Counted from the stretch's first letter, positions 45,801-60,800 are shown. The stretch: DNA of 64,000 nucleotides from Zygaena filipendulae (GCA_907165275.2 OU015655.1:9932501-9996500), one strand, 5' to 3'. Made by a program: numbers and translations. The notes: a model not told the origin generated them from the sequence alone.

Positions 45801-48800
45801 AAGATGCCCTTTGTGGTATCTACTTTCTTAACATCACCTGATTCAGTACTTACTTGTATTATTACAACTGTCTCAGGAGCTTCCTCAAAAGGTTTAGCAG
45901 TGTGTGGTGTGAAAGTGTCTTTGAGTGGTGTGAGTGATTCGTCTGTAATGTGTCCTGTTTTATGTACATAAATGATTGGTTGTTTATTGTCTTCTTGTTC
46001 GTTAGTAATAGGTTTAGTTTTTACTTTTGGACCTACTTTCTTCTGAACAGTGAACTCAGTAATTCTCTTTTTTGGGATCTTACCTTCAAGCGTCTCTTCC
46101 TCTTCGACGATTGTATCTTCGGGAAGTTCCAGGATTTCTACGGGTTCCACCTCATCTTCGTACGGCTGAATTTCTTCTGTGAAGGTGATTGTAGTGAAAA
46201 GCACTTCATCATCTTTCTCTACATTTGTAATTTGAGTAACTTCTTGTTTGTCAGAAATTTTCTTTTCGATAACGGGCTTCGTGGTTTTGATTTTCTTCAA
46301 ATCACCTAATTCAGTGCGTACTTGTGTTATTTTTACTTGCTCAGAAGCTTCCTCAACATGTTTAGCAGTGTGTGGTGTGAATGTGTCTTTGAGTGGTGTG
46401 GCCGATTCGTCAGTAATGAGTTCTGTTTTGTGAAGAGAAATGATAAGTTGTTTATCGTTTTCTTGTTCAGTAGTGATAAGTGTTGTTTCTACTTTAGGAC
46501 CTACTTTCTTCTTAATGGTGTGCTTGGTTATTTTCTTTCTCGTGATCTTACCTTCGGGAGCCTTTTCCTCTTCGACGGTTGTATCTTCGGGAAGTTCCGC
46601 GATTTCTGCCAGTTTTGCCTCCTCTTTATCAGGTTGAGTCTCCTCAGTTACTGTAACAGTTGTGATAGGCGCTTCGTCATCTTTCTCTATGGTTGTAATT
46701 CTGGTGACTTCGTCTTTGTCACCCTTTTTCTTTTTGATTAAGCGCTTCGTGGTCTTGACATTTATCACATCACCTAATTCAGTGCGTACTTGTGTAATTT
46801 CTACCTGCTCAGGAGCTTCTTCTACAAGTTCTGCAGTGTCAGGTTTGAATGCGTCTTCGAGTGGTGTGAGTGATTCGTCTGTAATGTGTTCTGTTTTATG
46901 TACAGAAATGACTGGTTGTTTATCGTCTTCTTGTTCAGTAGTAATGTGTGTAGTTTCGACTTTAGGACCTATTTTCTTCTTAATGGTGCGCTTAGTAATT
47001 TTCTTGTTCGTAATCTTACCTTCAGGAGTCTTCTCCTCTTCGACGGTTGTTTCTTCGGGAAGTTCCACGATTTCTACCGGTTTTTCCTCTTCTTTATCAG
47101 GTTGAGTCTCTTCGGTTACGGTAACGGTTGTGATAGGTGCTTCGTTATCTTTCTCTACGGTTGTTATTTGGGTAACTTCTTCTTTGTCACCCTTCTTCTT
47201 TTTGATGATGCGCTTCGTGATCTTGACTTTTTTCACATCACCTAATTCAGTGCGTACTTGTGTAATTTCTACCTGCTCAGGAGCTTCTTCAACAAGTTCT
47301 GCAGTGTCAGGTTTGAATGCGTCTTCGAGTGGTGTGAGTGATTCGTCTGTAATGTGTTCTGTTTTGTGTACGGAAATGATTGGTTGTTTATCGTCTTCTT
47401 GTTCAGTAGTAATGTGTGTAGTTTCTACTTTAGGACCTATTTTCACATCACCTAATTCAGTGCGTACTTGTGTAATTTCTACCTGCTCAGGAGCTTCTTC
47501 AACAAGTTCTGCAGTGTCAGGTTTGAATGCGCCTTCGAGTGGTGTGAGTGATTCGTCTGTAACGTGTTCTGTTTTGTGTACGGAAATGATTGGTTGTTTA
47601 TCGTCTTCTTGTTCAGTAGTAATGTGTGTAGTTTCTACTTTAGGACTTATTTTCTTCTTAATGGTGCGCTTAGTAATTTTTCTTTTCGTAATCTTACCTT
47701 CAGGAGTCTTCTCATCTTCGACGGTTGTTTCTTCAGGAAGTTCCACGATTTCTACCGGTTTTTCCTCCTCTTTATCAGGTTGAGTCTCTTCGGTTACGGT
47801 AACGGTTGTGATAGGTGCTTCGTTATCTTTCTCTACGGTTGTAATTTGGGTAACTTCTTCTTTGTCACCCTTCTTCTTTTTGATGATGCGCTTCGTGGTC
47901 TTGACTTTTTTCACATCACCTAATTCAGTGCGTACTTGTGTAATTTCTACCTGCTCAGGAGCTTCCTCGAACACTTCTGCAGTGTCAGGTTTGTATGCGT
48001 CGTCGAGTGGTGTGAGTGATTCGTCTGTAATGTGTTCTGTTTTGTGTACAGAAATGACTGGTTGTTTATCGTCTTCTTGTTCAGTAGTAATGTGTGTAGT
48101 TTCTACTTTAGGACCTATTTTCACATCACCTAATTCAGTGCGTACTTGTGTAATTTCTACCTGCTCAGGAGCTTCTTCAACCAGTTCTGCAGTGTGAGGT
48201 TTGAATGCGTCTTCGAGTGGTGTGAGGGATTCGTCTGTAATGTGTTCTGTTTTGTGTACAGAAATGATTGGTTTTTTATCGTCTTCTTGTTCAGTAGTAA
48301 TGTGTGTAGTTTCTACTTTAAGACCTATTTTCTTCATAATGGTGCGCTTAGTTGTTTTCTTTTTCGTAATCTTACCTTCGGGAGTCTTTTCCTCTTTGAC
48401 GGTTGTTTCTTCGGGAAGTTCCACGATTTCTACCGGTTTCGCCTCCTCTTCATCAGGTTGAGTCTCCTCAGTTACGGTTACGGTTGTGATAGGCGCTTCG
48501 TCATCTTTCTGTACGGTTGTAATTTGGGTGACTTCTTCTTTGTCACCCTTTTTCTTTTTGATTATGCGCTTCGTGGTCTTGACTTTTTTCACATCACCTA
48601 ATTCAGTACGTACTTGTGAAATTTCTACCTGCTCAGGAGTTTCCTCAACCACTTCTGCAGTGTCAGGTTTGTATGCGTCTTCGAGTGGTGTGAGTGATTC
48701 GTCTGTAATGTGTTCTGTTTTGTGTACAGAAATGATTGGTTGTTTATCGTCTTCTTGTTCAGTAGTAATGTGTGTAGTTTCGACTTTAGGACCTATTCTC

Positions 48801-51800
48801 TTCTTAATGGTGCGCTTAGTTGTTTTCTTTTTCGTAATCTTACCTTCGGGAGTCTTTTCTTCTTCGACGGTTGTTTCTTCGGGAAGTTCCACGATTTCTA
48901 CCGGTTTCGCCTCCTCTTCATCGGGTTGAGTCTTCTCAGTTACGGTTACGGTTGTGATAGGCGCTTCGTCATCTTTCTCTACGGTTGTAATTTGGGTAAC
49001 TTCTTCTTTGTCACCCTTCTTCTTTTTGATGACGCGCTTCGTGGTCTTGACTTTTTTCACATCACCTAATTCAGTGCGTACTTGTGTAATTTCTACCTGC
49101 TCAGGAGCTTCTTCAACAAGTTCTGCAGTGTCAGGTTTTAATGCGTCTTCGAGTGGTGTGAGTGATTCGTCTGTAATGTCTTCGGTTTTGTGTATAGAAA
49201 TGACTGGTTGTTTATCGTCTTCTTGTTCAGTAGTAATGTGTGTAGTTTCGACTTTAGGACCTATTTTCTTCTTAATGGTTTGCTTAGTTGTTATCTTTTT
49301 CGTAATCTTACCTTCGGGAGTCATTTCCTCTTCGACGGTTGTTTCTTCGGGAAGTTCAACGACTTCTACCGGTTTCGCCTCCTCTTCATCAGGTTGAGTC
49401 TCCTCAGTTACGGTTACGGATGTGATAGGCGCTTCGTCATCTTTCTCTACGGTTGTAATTTGGGTAACTTCTTCTTTGTCACCCTTTTTCTTTTTGATGA
49501 TGCGCTTCGTGGTCTTGACTTTTTTCACATCACCTAATTCAGTACGTACTTGTGTAAATTCTACCTGCTCAGGAGTTTCTTCAACAAGTTCTGCAGTGTC
49601 AGGTTTGTATGCGTCTTCGAGTGGTGTGAGTGATTCGTCTATAATGTGTTCTGTTTTGTGTACAGAAATGATTGGTTGTTTATCGTCTTCTTGTTCAGTA
49701 GTAATGTGTGTAGTTTCGACTTTAGGACCTATTCTCTTCTTAATGGTGCGCTTAGTTGTTTTCTTTTTCGTAATCTTACCTTCGGGAGTCTTTTCTTCTT
49801 CGACGGTTGTTTCTTCGGGAAGTTCCACGATTTCTACCGGTTTCGCCTCCTCTTCATCAGGTTGAGTCTCCTCAGTTACGGTTACGGTTGTGATAGGCGC
49901 TTCGTCATCTTTCTGTACGGTTGTAATTTGGGTAACTTCTTCTTTGTCACCCTTCTTCTTTTTGATGATGCGCTTCGTGGTCTTGACTTTTTTCACATCA
50001 CCTAATTCAGTGCGTACTTGTGTAATTTCTACCTGCTCAGGAGCTTCCTCGACCACTTCTGCAGTGTCAGATTTGTATGCGTCTTCGAGTGGTGTGAGTG
50101 ATTCGTCTGTAATGTGTTCTGTTTTGTGTACAGAAATGACTGGTTGTTTATCGTCTTCTTGTTCAGTAGTAATGTGTGTAGTTTCTATTTTAGGACCTAT
50201 TTTCTTCTTAATGGTGCGCTTAGTTGTTTTCTTTCTCGTAATCTTACCTTCGGGAGTCTTTTCCTCTTCGACGGTTGTTTCTTCGGGAAGTTCAACGATT
50301 TCTACCGGTATTACCTCCTCTTCATCAGGTTGAGTCTCCTCGGTTACGGTCACGGTTGTGATAGGCGCCTCGTCATCTTTCTCTACGGTTGTAATTTGGG
50401 TAACTTCTTCTTTGTCACCCTTCTTCTTTTTGATGATGCGCTTCGTGGTCTTGACTTTTTTCAAATCACCTAGTTCAGTACGTACTTGTGTAAATTCTAC
50501 CTGCTCAGGAGCTTCTTCAACAAGTTCTGCAGTGTCAGGTTTGTATGCGTCTTCGAGTGGTGTGAGTGATTCGTCTGTAATGTGTTCTGTTTTGTGTACA
50601 GAAATGACTGGTTGTTTATCGTCTTCTTGTTCAGTAGTAATGTGTGTAGTTTCGACTTTTGGACCTATTCTCTTCTTAATGGTGCGCTTAGTTGTTTTCT
50701 TTTTCGTAATCTTACCTTCGGGAGTCTTTTCTTCTTCGACGGTTGTTTCTTCGGGAAGTTCCACGATTTCTACCGGTTTCGCCTCCTCTTCATCGGGTTG
50801 AGTCTTCTCAGTTACGGTTACGGTTGTGATAGGCGCTTCGTCGTCTTTCTCTACGGTTGTAATTTGGGTAACCTCTTCTTTGTCACCCTTCTTCTTTTTG
50901 ATGACGCGCTTCGTGGTCTTGACTTTTTTCACATCACCTAATTCAGTGCGTACTTGTGTAATTTCTACCTGCTCAGGAGCTTCTTCAACAAGTTCTGCAG
51001 TGTCAGGTTTTAATGCGTCTTCGAGTGGTGTGAGTGATTCGTCTGTAATGTCTTCGGTTTTGTGTATAGAAATGACTGGTTGTTTATCGTCTTCTTGTTC
51101 AGTAGTAATGTGTGTAGTTTCGACTTTAGGACCTATTTTCTTCTTAATGGTGCGCTTAGTTGTTTTCTTTTTCGTAACCTTACCTTCGGGAGTCTTTTCC
51201 TCCTCGACGGTTGTTTCTTCGGGAAGTTCCACGATTTCTACCGGTTTCGCCTCCTCTTCATCGGGTTGAGTCTCCTCAGTTACGGCCACGGTTGTGATAG
51301 GCGCCTCGTCATCTTTCTCTACGGTTGTAATTTGGGTAACTTCTTCTTTGTCACCCTTCTTCTTTTTGATGATGCGCTTCGTGGTGTTAACTTTTTTCAA
51401 ATCACCTAATTCAGTGCGTACTTGTGTAATTTCTACCTGCTCAGGAGCTTCTTCAACAAGTTCTGCAGTGTCAGGTTTGTATGCGTCTTCGAGTGGTGTG
51501 AGTGATTCGTCTGTAGTGTGTTCTGTTTTGTGTATAGAAATGACTGGTTGTTTATCGTCTTCTTGTTCAGTAGTAATGTGTGTAGTTTCTACTTTAGGAC
51601 CTATTTTCTTCTTAATGGTGCGCTTAGTTGTTTTCTTTTTCGTAACCTTACCTTCGGGAGTCTTTTCCTCCTCGACGGTTGTTTCTTCGGGAAGTTCCAC
51701 GATTTCTACCGGTTTCGCCTCCTCTTCATCGGGTTGAGTCTCCTCAGTTACGGCCACGGTTGTGATAGGCGCCTCGTCATCTTTCTCTACGGTTGTAATT

Positions 51801-54800
51801 TGGGTAACTTCTTCTTTGTCACCCTTCTTCTTTTTGATGATGCGCTTCGTGGTGTTAACTTTTTTCAAATCACCTAATTCAGTGCGTACTTGTGTAATTT
51901 CTACCTGCTCAGGAGCTTCTTCAACAAGTTCTGCAGTGTCAAGTTTGTATGCGTCTTCGAGTGGTGTGAGTGATTCGTCTGTAGTGTGTTCTGTTTTGTG
52001 TATAGAAATGACTGGTTGTTTATCGTCTTCTTGTTCAGTAGTAATGTGTGTAGTTTCGACTTTAGGACCTATTCTCTTCTTAATGGTGCGCTTAGTTGTT
52101 TTCTTTTTCGTAATCTTACCTTCGGGAGTCTTTTCTTCTTCGACGGTTGTTTCTTCGGGAAGTTCCACGATTTCTACCGGGTTCGCCTCCTCTTCATCGG
52201 GTTGAGTCTTCTCAGTTACGGTTACGGTTGTGATAGGCGCTTCGTCATCTTTCTCTACGGTTGTAATTTGGGTAACCTCTTCTTTGTCACCCTTCTTCTT
52301 TTTGATGACGCGCTTCGTGGTCTTGACTTTTTTCACATCACCTAATTCAGTGCGTACTTGTGTAATTTCTACCTGTTCAGGAGCTTCTTCAACAAGTTCT
52401 GCAGTGTCAGGTTTTAATGCGTCTTCGAGTGGTGTGAGTGATTCGTCTGTAATGTCTTCGGTTTTGTGTATAGAAATGACTGGTTGTTTATCGTCTTCTT
52501 GTTCAGTAGTAATGTGTGTAGTTTCGACTTTAGGACCTATTCTCTTCTTAATGGTGCGCTTAGTTGTTTTCTTTTTCGTAATCTTACCTTCGGGAGTCAT
52601 TTCCTCTTCGACGGTTGTTTCTTCGGGAAGTTCAACGACTTCTACCGGTTTCGCCTCCTCTTCATCAGGTTGAGTCTCCTCAGTTACGGTTACAGTTGTG
52701 ATAGGCGCTTCGTCATCTTTCTGTACGGTTGTAATTTGGGTAACTTCTTCTTTGTCACCCTTCTTCTTTTTGATGATGCGCTTCGTGGTCTTGACTTTTT
52801 TCACATCACCTAATTCAGTGCGTACTTGTGTAATTTCTACCTGCTCAGGAGCTTCCTCGACCACTTCTGCAGTGTCAGATTTGTATGCGTCTTCGAGTGG
52901 TGTGAGTGATTCGTCTGTAATGTGTTCTGTTTTGTGTACAGAAATGACTGGTTGTTTATCGTCTTCTTGTTCAGTAGTAATGTGTGTAGTTTCTATTTTA
53001 GGACCTATTTTCTTCTTAATGGTGCGCTTAGTTGTTTTCTTTCTCGTAATCTTACCTTCGGGAGTCTTTTCCTCTTCGACGGTTGTTTCTTTGGGAAGTT
53101 CAACGATTTCTACCGGTATTACCTCCTCTTCATCAGGTTGAGTCTCCTCGGTTACGGTCACGGTTGTGATAGGCGCCTCGTCATCTTTCTCTACGGTTGT
53201 AATTTGGGTAACTTCTTCTTTGTCACCCTTCTTCTTTTTGATGACGCGTTTCGTGGTCTTGACTTTTTTCACATCACCTAATTCAGTGCGTACTTGTGTA
53301 ATTTCTACCTGCTCAGGAGCTTCTTCAACAAGTTCTGCAGTGTCAGGTTTGTATGCGTCTTCGAGTGGTGTGAGTGATTCGTCTGTAATGTGTTCTGTTT
53401 TGTGTACAGAAATGACTGGTTGTTTATCGTCTTCTTGTTCAGTAGTAATGTGTGTAGTTTCTACTTTAGGACCTATTTTCTTCATAATGGTGCGCTTAGT
53501 TGTTTTCTTTTTCGTAATCTTACCTTCGGGAGTCTTTTCCTCTTCGACGATTGTTTCTTCGGGAAGTTCCATGATTTCTACCGGTTTCGCCTCCTCTTCC
53601 TCAGGCTGAGTCTCCTCAGTTACGGTTACGGTTGTGATAGGCGCTTCGTCATCTTTCTGTACGGTTGTAATTTGGGTGACTTCTTCTTTGTCACCCTTTT
53701 TCTTTTTAATTATGCGCTTTGTGGTCTTGACTTTTTTCATATCACCTAATTCAGTGCGTACTTGTGTAATTTCTACCTGCTCAGGAGCTTCTTCAACAAG
53801 TTCTGCAGTGTCAGGTTTTAATGCGTCTTCGAGTGGTGTGAGTGATTCGTCTGTAATGTCTTCGGTTTTGTGTACAGAAATGATTGGTTGTTTATCGTCT
53901 TCTTGTTCAGTGGTAATGTGTGTAGTTTCTACTTTAGGACCTATTCTCTTCTTAATGGTGCGCTTAGTTGTTTTCTTTTTCGTAACCTTACCTTCGGGAG
54001 TCTTTTCCTCCTCGACGGTTGTTTCTTCGGGAAGTTCCACGATTTCTACCGGTTTCGCCTCCTCTTCATCAGGTTGAGTCTCCTCAGTTACGGTTACGGT
54101 TGTGATAGGCGCTTCGTCATCTTTCTGTACGGTTGTAATTTGGGTAACTTCTTCTTTGTCACCCTTCTTCTTTTTGATGATGCGCTTCGTGGTCTTGACT
54201 TTTTTCACATCACCTAATTCAGTGCGTACTTGTGTAATTTCTACCTGCTCAGGAGCTTCCTCAACCACTTCTGCAGTGTCAGGTTTGTATGCGTCTTCGA
54301 GTGGTGTGAGTGATTCGTCTGTAATGTGTTCTGTTTTGTGTACAGAAAAGATTGGTTGTTCATCGTCTTCTTGTTCAGTAGTAATATGTGTAGTTTCGAC
54401 TTTAGGACCTATTCTCTTCTTAATGGTGCGCTTAGTTGTTTTCTTTTTCGTAATCTTACCTTCGGGAGTCTTTTCCTCTTCGACGGTTGTTTCTTCGGGA
54501 AGTTCCACGATTTCTACCGGTTTCGCCTCCTCTTCATCAGGTTGAGTCTCCTCAGTTACGGTTACGGTTGTGATAGGCGCTTCGTCATCTTTCTGTACGG
54601 TTGTAATTTGGGTAACTTCTTCTTTGTCACCCTTCTTCTTTTTGATGATGCGCTTCGTGGTCTTGACTTTTTTCACATCACCTAATTCAGTGCGTACTTG
54701 TGTAATTTCTACCTGCTCAGGAGCTTCCTCAACCACTTCTGCACTGTCAGGTTTGTATGCGTCTTCGAGTGGTGTGAGTGATTCGTCTGTAATGTGTTCT

Positions 54801-57800
54801 GTTTTGTGTACAGAAATGATTGGTTGTTTATCGTCTTCTTGTTCAGTAGTAATGTGTGTAGTTTCGACTTTAGGACCTATTCTCTTCTTAATGGTGCGCT
54901 TAGTTGTTTTCTTTTTCGTAATCTTACCTTCGGGAGTCTTTTCTTCTTCAACGGTTGTTTCTTCGGGAAGTTCCACGATTTCTACCGGTTTCGCCTCCTC
55001 TTCATCAGGTTGAGTCTCCTCAGTTACGGTTACGGTTGTGATAGGCGCTTCGTCATCTTTCTGTACGGTTGTAATTTGGGTAATTTCTTCTTTGTCACCC
55101 TTCTTCTTTTTGATGATGCGCTTCGTGGTCTTGACTTTTTTCACATCACCTAATTCAGTGCGTACTTGTGTAATTTCTACCTGCTCAGGAACTTCTTCAA
55201 CAAGTTCTGCAGTGTCAGGTTTGTATGCGTCTTCGAGTGGTGTGAGTGATTCGTCTGTAATGTGTTCTGTTTTGTGTACAGAAATGACTGGTTGTTTATC
55301 GTCTTCTTGTTCAGTAGTAATGTTTGTAGTTTCGACTTTAGGACCTATTCTCTTCTTAATGGTGCGCTTAGTTGTTTTCTTTTTCGTAACCTTACCTTCG
55401 GGAGTCTTTTCCTCCTCGACGGTTGTTTCTTCAGGAAGTTCCACGATTTCTACCGGTTTTTCCTCCTCTTTATCAGGTTGAGTCTCTTCGGTTACGGTAA
55501 CGGTTGTGATAGGTGCTTCGTTATCTTTCTCTACGGTTGTAATTTGGGTAACCTCTTCTTTGTCACCCTTCTTCTTTTTGATTATGCGCTTCGTGGTCTT
55601 GACTTTTTTCACATCACCTAATTCAGTGCGTACTTGTGTAATTTCTACCTGCTCAGGAGCTTCTTCCACAAGTTCTGCAGTGTCAGGTTTGAATGCGTCT
55701 TCAAGTGGTATGAGTGATTCGTCTGTAATGTGCTCTGTTTTGTGTACGGAAATGATTGGTTGTTTATTGTCTTCTTGTTCAGTAGTAATGTGTGTAGTTT
55801 CTACTTTAGGACCTATTTTCTTCTTAATGGTGCGCTTAGTAATTTTCCTTTTCGTAATCTTACCTTCAGGAGTCTTCTCCTCTTCGACGATTGTTTCTTC
55901 AGGAAGTTCTACGATTTCTACCGGTTTTTCCTCCTCTTTATCAGGTTGAGTCTCTTCGGATACGGTAACAGTTGTGATAGGTGCTTCGTCATCTTTCTCT
56001 ACGGTTGTAATTTGGGTAACTTCTTCTTTGTCACCCTTCTTCTTTTTGATGATGCGCTTTGTGGTCTTAACTTTTTTCAAATCACCTAATTCAGTGCGTA
56101 CTTGTGTAATTTCTACCTGCTCAGGAGCTTCTTCAAGAAGTTCTGCAGTGTCAGGTTTGTATGCGTCTTCGAGTGGTGTGAGTGATTCGTCTGTAATGTG
56201 TTCTGTTTTGTGTACAGAAATGACTGGTTGTTTATCGTCTTCTTGTTCAGTAGTAATGTTTGTAGTTTCGACTTTAGGACCTATTCTCTTCTTAATGGTG
56301 CGCTTAGTTGTTTTCTTTTTCGTAACCTTACCTTCGGGAGTCTTTTCCTCCTCGACGGTTGTTTCTTCGGGAAGTTCCACGATTTCTACCGGTTTCGCCT
56401 CCTCTTCATCAGGTTGAGTCTCCTCAGTTACGGTAACGGTTGTGATAGGCGCTTCGTCATCTTTCTCTACGGTTGTAATTTGGGTGACTTCTTCTTTGTC
56501 ACCCTTTTTCTTTTTGATTATGCGCTTCGTAGTCTTGACTTTTTTCACATCACCTAATTCAGTACGTACTTGTGAAATTTCTACCTGCTCAGGAGCTTCC
56601 TCAACCACTTCTGCAGTGTCAGGTTTGTATGAGTCTTCGAGTGGTGTGAGTGATTCGTCTGTAATGTGTTCTGTTTTGTGTACAGAAATGATTGGTTGTT
56701 CATCGTCTTCTTGTTCAGTAGTAATGTGTGTAGTTTCGACTTTAGGACCTATTCTCTTCTTAATGGTACGCTTAGTTGTTTTCTTTTTCGTAATCTTACC
56801 TTCGGGAGTCTTTTCCTCTTCGACGGTTGTTTCTTCGGGAAGTTCCACGATTTCTACCGGTTTCGCCTCCTCTTCATCAGGTTGAGTCTCCTCAGTTACG
56901 GTTACGGTTGTGATAGGCGCTTCGTCATCTTTCTGTACGGTTGTAATTTGGGTGACTTCTTCTTTGTCACCCTTTTTCTTTTTGATTATGCGCTTCGTGG
57001 TCTTGACTTTTTTCACATCACCTAATTCAGTACGTACTTGTGAAATTTCTACCTGCTCAGGAGCTTCCTCAACCACTTCTGCAGTGTCAGGTTTGTATGA
57101 GTCTTCGAGTGGTGTGAGTGATTCGTCTGTAATGTGTTCTGTTTTGTGTACAGAAATGATTGGTTGTTTATCGTCTTCTTGTTCAGTAGTAATGTGTGTA
57201 GTTTCTACTTTAGGACCTATTCTCTTCTTAATGGTGCGCTTAGTTGTTTTCTTTTTCGTAATCTTACCTTCGGGAGTCTTTTCTTCTTCGACGGTTGATT
57301 CTTCGGGAAGTTCCACAATTTCTACCGGTTTCGCCTCCTCTACATCAGGTTGAGTCTCCTCAGTTACGGTTACGGTTGTGATAGGCGCTTCTTCATCTTT
57401 CTGTACGGTTGTAATTTGGGTGACTTCTTCTCTGTCACCCTTTTTCTTTTTGATTATGCGCTTCGTGGTCTTGACTTTTTTTACATCACCTACTTCAGTA
57501 CGTACTTGTGAAATTTCTACCTGCTCAGGAGCTTCCTCAACCACTTCTGCAGTGTCAGGTTTGTATGCGTCTTCGAGTGGTGTGAGTGATTCGTCTGTAA
57601 TGTGTTCTGTTTTGTGTACAGAAATGATTGGCTGTTGATCGTCTTCTTGTTCGGTAGTAATGAGTGTGGTTTCTACTTTTGGACCAACTTTCTTCTTAAT
57701 GGTGCGCTTAGTTATTTTCTTTTTCGTAATCTTACCTTCGGGTGTCTTTTCCTCTTCGACGGTTGTTTCTTCGGGAAGTTCCACGATTTCTACCGGTTTC

Positions 57801-60800
57801 GCCTCCTCTTCATCAGGTTGAGTCTCCTCAGTTACGGTTACGGTTGTGATAGGCGCTTCGTCATCTTTCTGTACGGTTGTAATTTGGGTGACTTCTTCTT
57901 TGTCACCCTTTTTCTTTTTGATTATGCGCTTCGTGGTCTTGACTTTTTTCACATCACCTAATTCAGTACGTACTTGTGAAATTTCTACCTGCTCAGGAGC
58001 TTCCTCAACCACTTCTGCAGTGTCAGGTTTGTATGCGTCTTCGAGTGGTGTGAGTGATTCGTCTGTAATGTGTTCTGTTTTGTGTACAGAAATGATTGGT
58101 TGTTTATCGTCTTCTTGTTCAGTAGTAATGTGTGTAGTTTCTACTTTAGGACCTATTCTCTTCTTAATGGTGCGCTTAGTTGTTTTCTTTTTCGCAATCT
58201 TACCTTCGGGAGTCTTTTCTTCTTCGACGGTTGTTTCTTCGGGAAGTTCCACGATTTCTACCGGTTTCGCCTCCTCTTCATCAGGTTGAGTCTCCTCAGT
58301 TACGGTTACGGTTGTGATAGGCGCTTCGTCATCTTTCTGTACGGTTGTAATTTGGGTGACTTCTTCTTTGTCACCCTTTTTCTTTTTGATTATGCGCTTC
58401 GTGGTCTTGACTTTTTTCACATCACCTAATTCAGTACGTACTTGTGAAATTTCTACCTGCTCAGGAGCTTCCTCAACCACTTCTGCAGTGTCAGGTTTGT
58501 ATGCGTCTTCGAGTGGTGTGAGTGATTCGTCTGTAATGTGTTCTGTTTTGTGTACAGAAATGATTGGTTGTTTATCGTCTTCTTGTTCAGTAGTAATGTG
58601 TGTAGTTTCGACTTTAGGACCTATTCTCTTCTTAATGGTGCGCTTAGTTGTTTTCTTTTTCGTAATCTTACCTTCGGGAGTCTTTTCCTCTTCGACGGTT
58701 GTTTCTTCGGGAAGTTCCACGATTTCTACCGGTTTCGCCTCCTCTTCATCAGGTTGAGTCTCCTCAGTTACGGTTACGGTTGTGATAGGCGCTTCGTCAT
58801 CTTTCTGTACGGTTGTAATTTGGGTAACTTCTTCTTTGTCACCCTTCTTCTTTTTGATGATGCGCTTCGTGGTCTTGACTTTTTTCACATCACCTAATTC
58901 AGTGCGTACTTGTGTAATTTCTACCTGCTCAGGAGCTTCCTCAACCACTTCTGCACTGTCAGGTTTGTATGCGTCTTCGAGTGGTGTGAGTGATTCGTCT
59001 GTAATGTGTTCTGTTTTGTGTACAGAAATGATTGGTTGTTTATTGTCTTCTTGTTCAGTAGTAATGTGTGTAGTTTCTACTTTAGGACCTATTCTCTTCT
59101 TAATGGTGCGCTTAGTTGTTTTCTTTTTCGTAATCTTACCTTCGGGAGTCTTTTCTTCTTCGACGGTTGTTTCTTCGGGAAGTTCCACGATTTCTACCGG
59201 TTTCGCCTCCTCTTCATCAGGTTGAGTCTCCTCAGTTACGGTTACGGTTGTGATAGGCGCTTCGTCATCTTTCTGTACGGTTGTAATTTGGGTGACTTCT
59301 TCTTTGTCACCCTTTTTCTTTTTGATTATGCGCTTCGTGGTCTTGACTTTTTTCACATCACCTAATTCAGTACGTACTTGTGAAATTTCTACCTGCTCAG
59401 GAGCTTCCTCAACCACTTCTGCAGTGTCAGGTTTGTATGCGTCTTCGAGTGGTGTGAGTGATTCGTCTGTAATGTGTTCTGTTTTGTGTACAGAAATGAT
59501 TGGTTGTTTATCGTCTTCTTGTTCAGTAGTAATGTGTGTAGTTTCGACTTTAGGACCTATTCTCTTCTTAATGGTGCGCTTAGTTGTTTTCTTTTTCGTA
59601 ATCTTACCTTCGGGAGTCTTTTCCTCTTCGACGGTTGTTTCTTCGGGAAGTTCCACGATTTCTACCGGTTTCGCCTCCTCTTCATCAGGTTGAGTCTCCT
59701 CAGTTACGGTTACGGTTGTGATAGGCGCTTCGTCATCTTTCTGTACGGTTGTAATTTGGGTAACTTCTTCTTTGTCACCCTTCTTCTTTTTGATGATGCG
59801 CTTCGTGGTCTTGACTTTTTTCACATCACCTAATTCAGTGCGTACTTGTGTAATTTCTACCTGCTCAGGAGCTTCCTCAACCACTTCTGCACTGTCAGGT
59901 TTGTATGCGTCTTCGAGTGGTGTGAGTGATTCGTCTGTAATGTGTTCTGTTTTGTGTACAGAAATGATTGGTTGTTTATTGTCTTCTTGTTCAGTAGTAA
60001 TGTGTGTAGTTTCTACTTTAGGACCTATTCTCTTCTTAATGGTGCGCTTAGTTGTTTTCTTTTTCGTAATCTTACCTTCGGGAGTCTTTTCTTCTTCGAC
60101 GGTTGTTTCTTCGGGAAGTTCCACGATTTCTACCGGTTTCGCCTCCTCTTCATCAGGTTGAGTCTCCTCAGTTACAGTTACGGTTGTGATAGGCGCTTCG
60201 TCATCTTTCTGTACGGTTGTGATTCGGGTAACTTCTTCTTTGTCACCCTTCTTCTTTTTGATGATGCGCTTCGTGGTCCTGACTTTTTTCACATCACCTA
60301 ATTCAGTACGTACTTGTGTAATTTCTACCTGCTCAGGAGCTTCCTCAACCACTTCTGCACTGTCAGGTTTGTATGCGTCTTCGAGTGGTGTGAGTGATTC
60401 GTCTGTAATGTGTTCTGTTTTGTGTACAGAAATGATTGGTTGTTTATCGTCTTCTTGTTCAGTAGTAATGTGTGTAGTTTCGACTTTACGACCTATTCTC
60501 TTCTTAATGGTGCGCTTAGTTGTTTTCTTTTTCGTAATCTTACCTTCGGGAGTCTTTTCTTCTTCGACGGTTGTTTCTTCGGGAAGTTCCACGATTTCTA
60601 CCGGTTTCGCCTCCTCTTCATCAGGTTGAGTCTCCTCAGTTACGGTTACGGTTGTGATAGGCGCTTCATCATCTTTCTGTACGGTTGTGATTCGGGTAAC
60701 TTCTTCTTTGTCACCCTTCTTCTTTTTGATGATGCGCTTCGTGGTCCTGACTTTTTTCACATCACCTAATTCAGTACGTACTTGTGTAATTTCTACCTGC

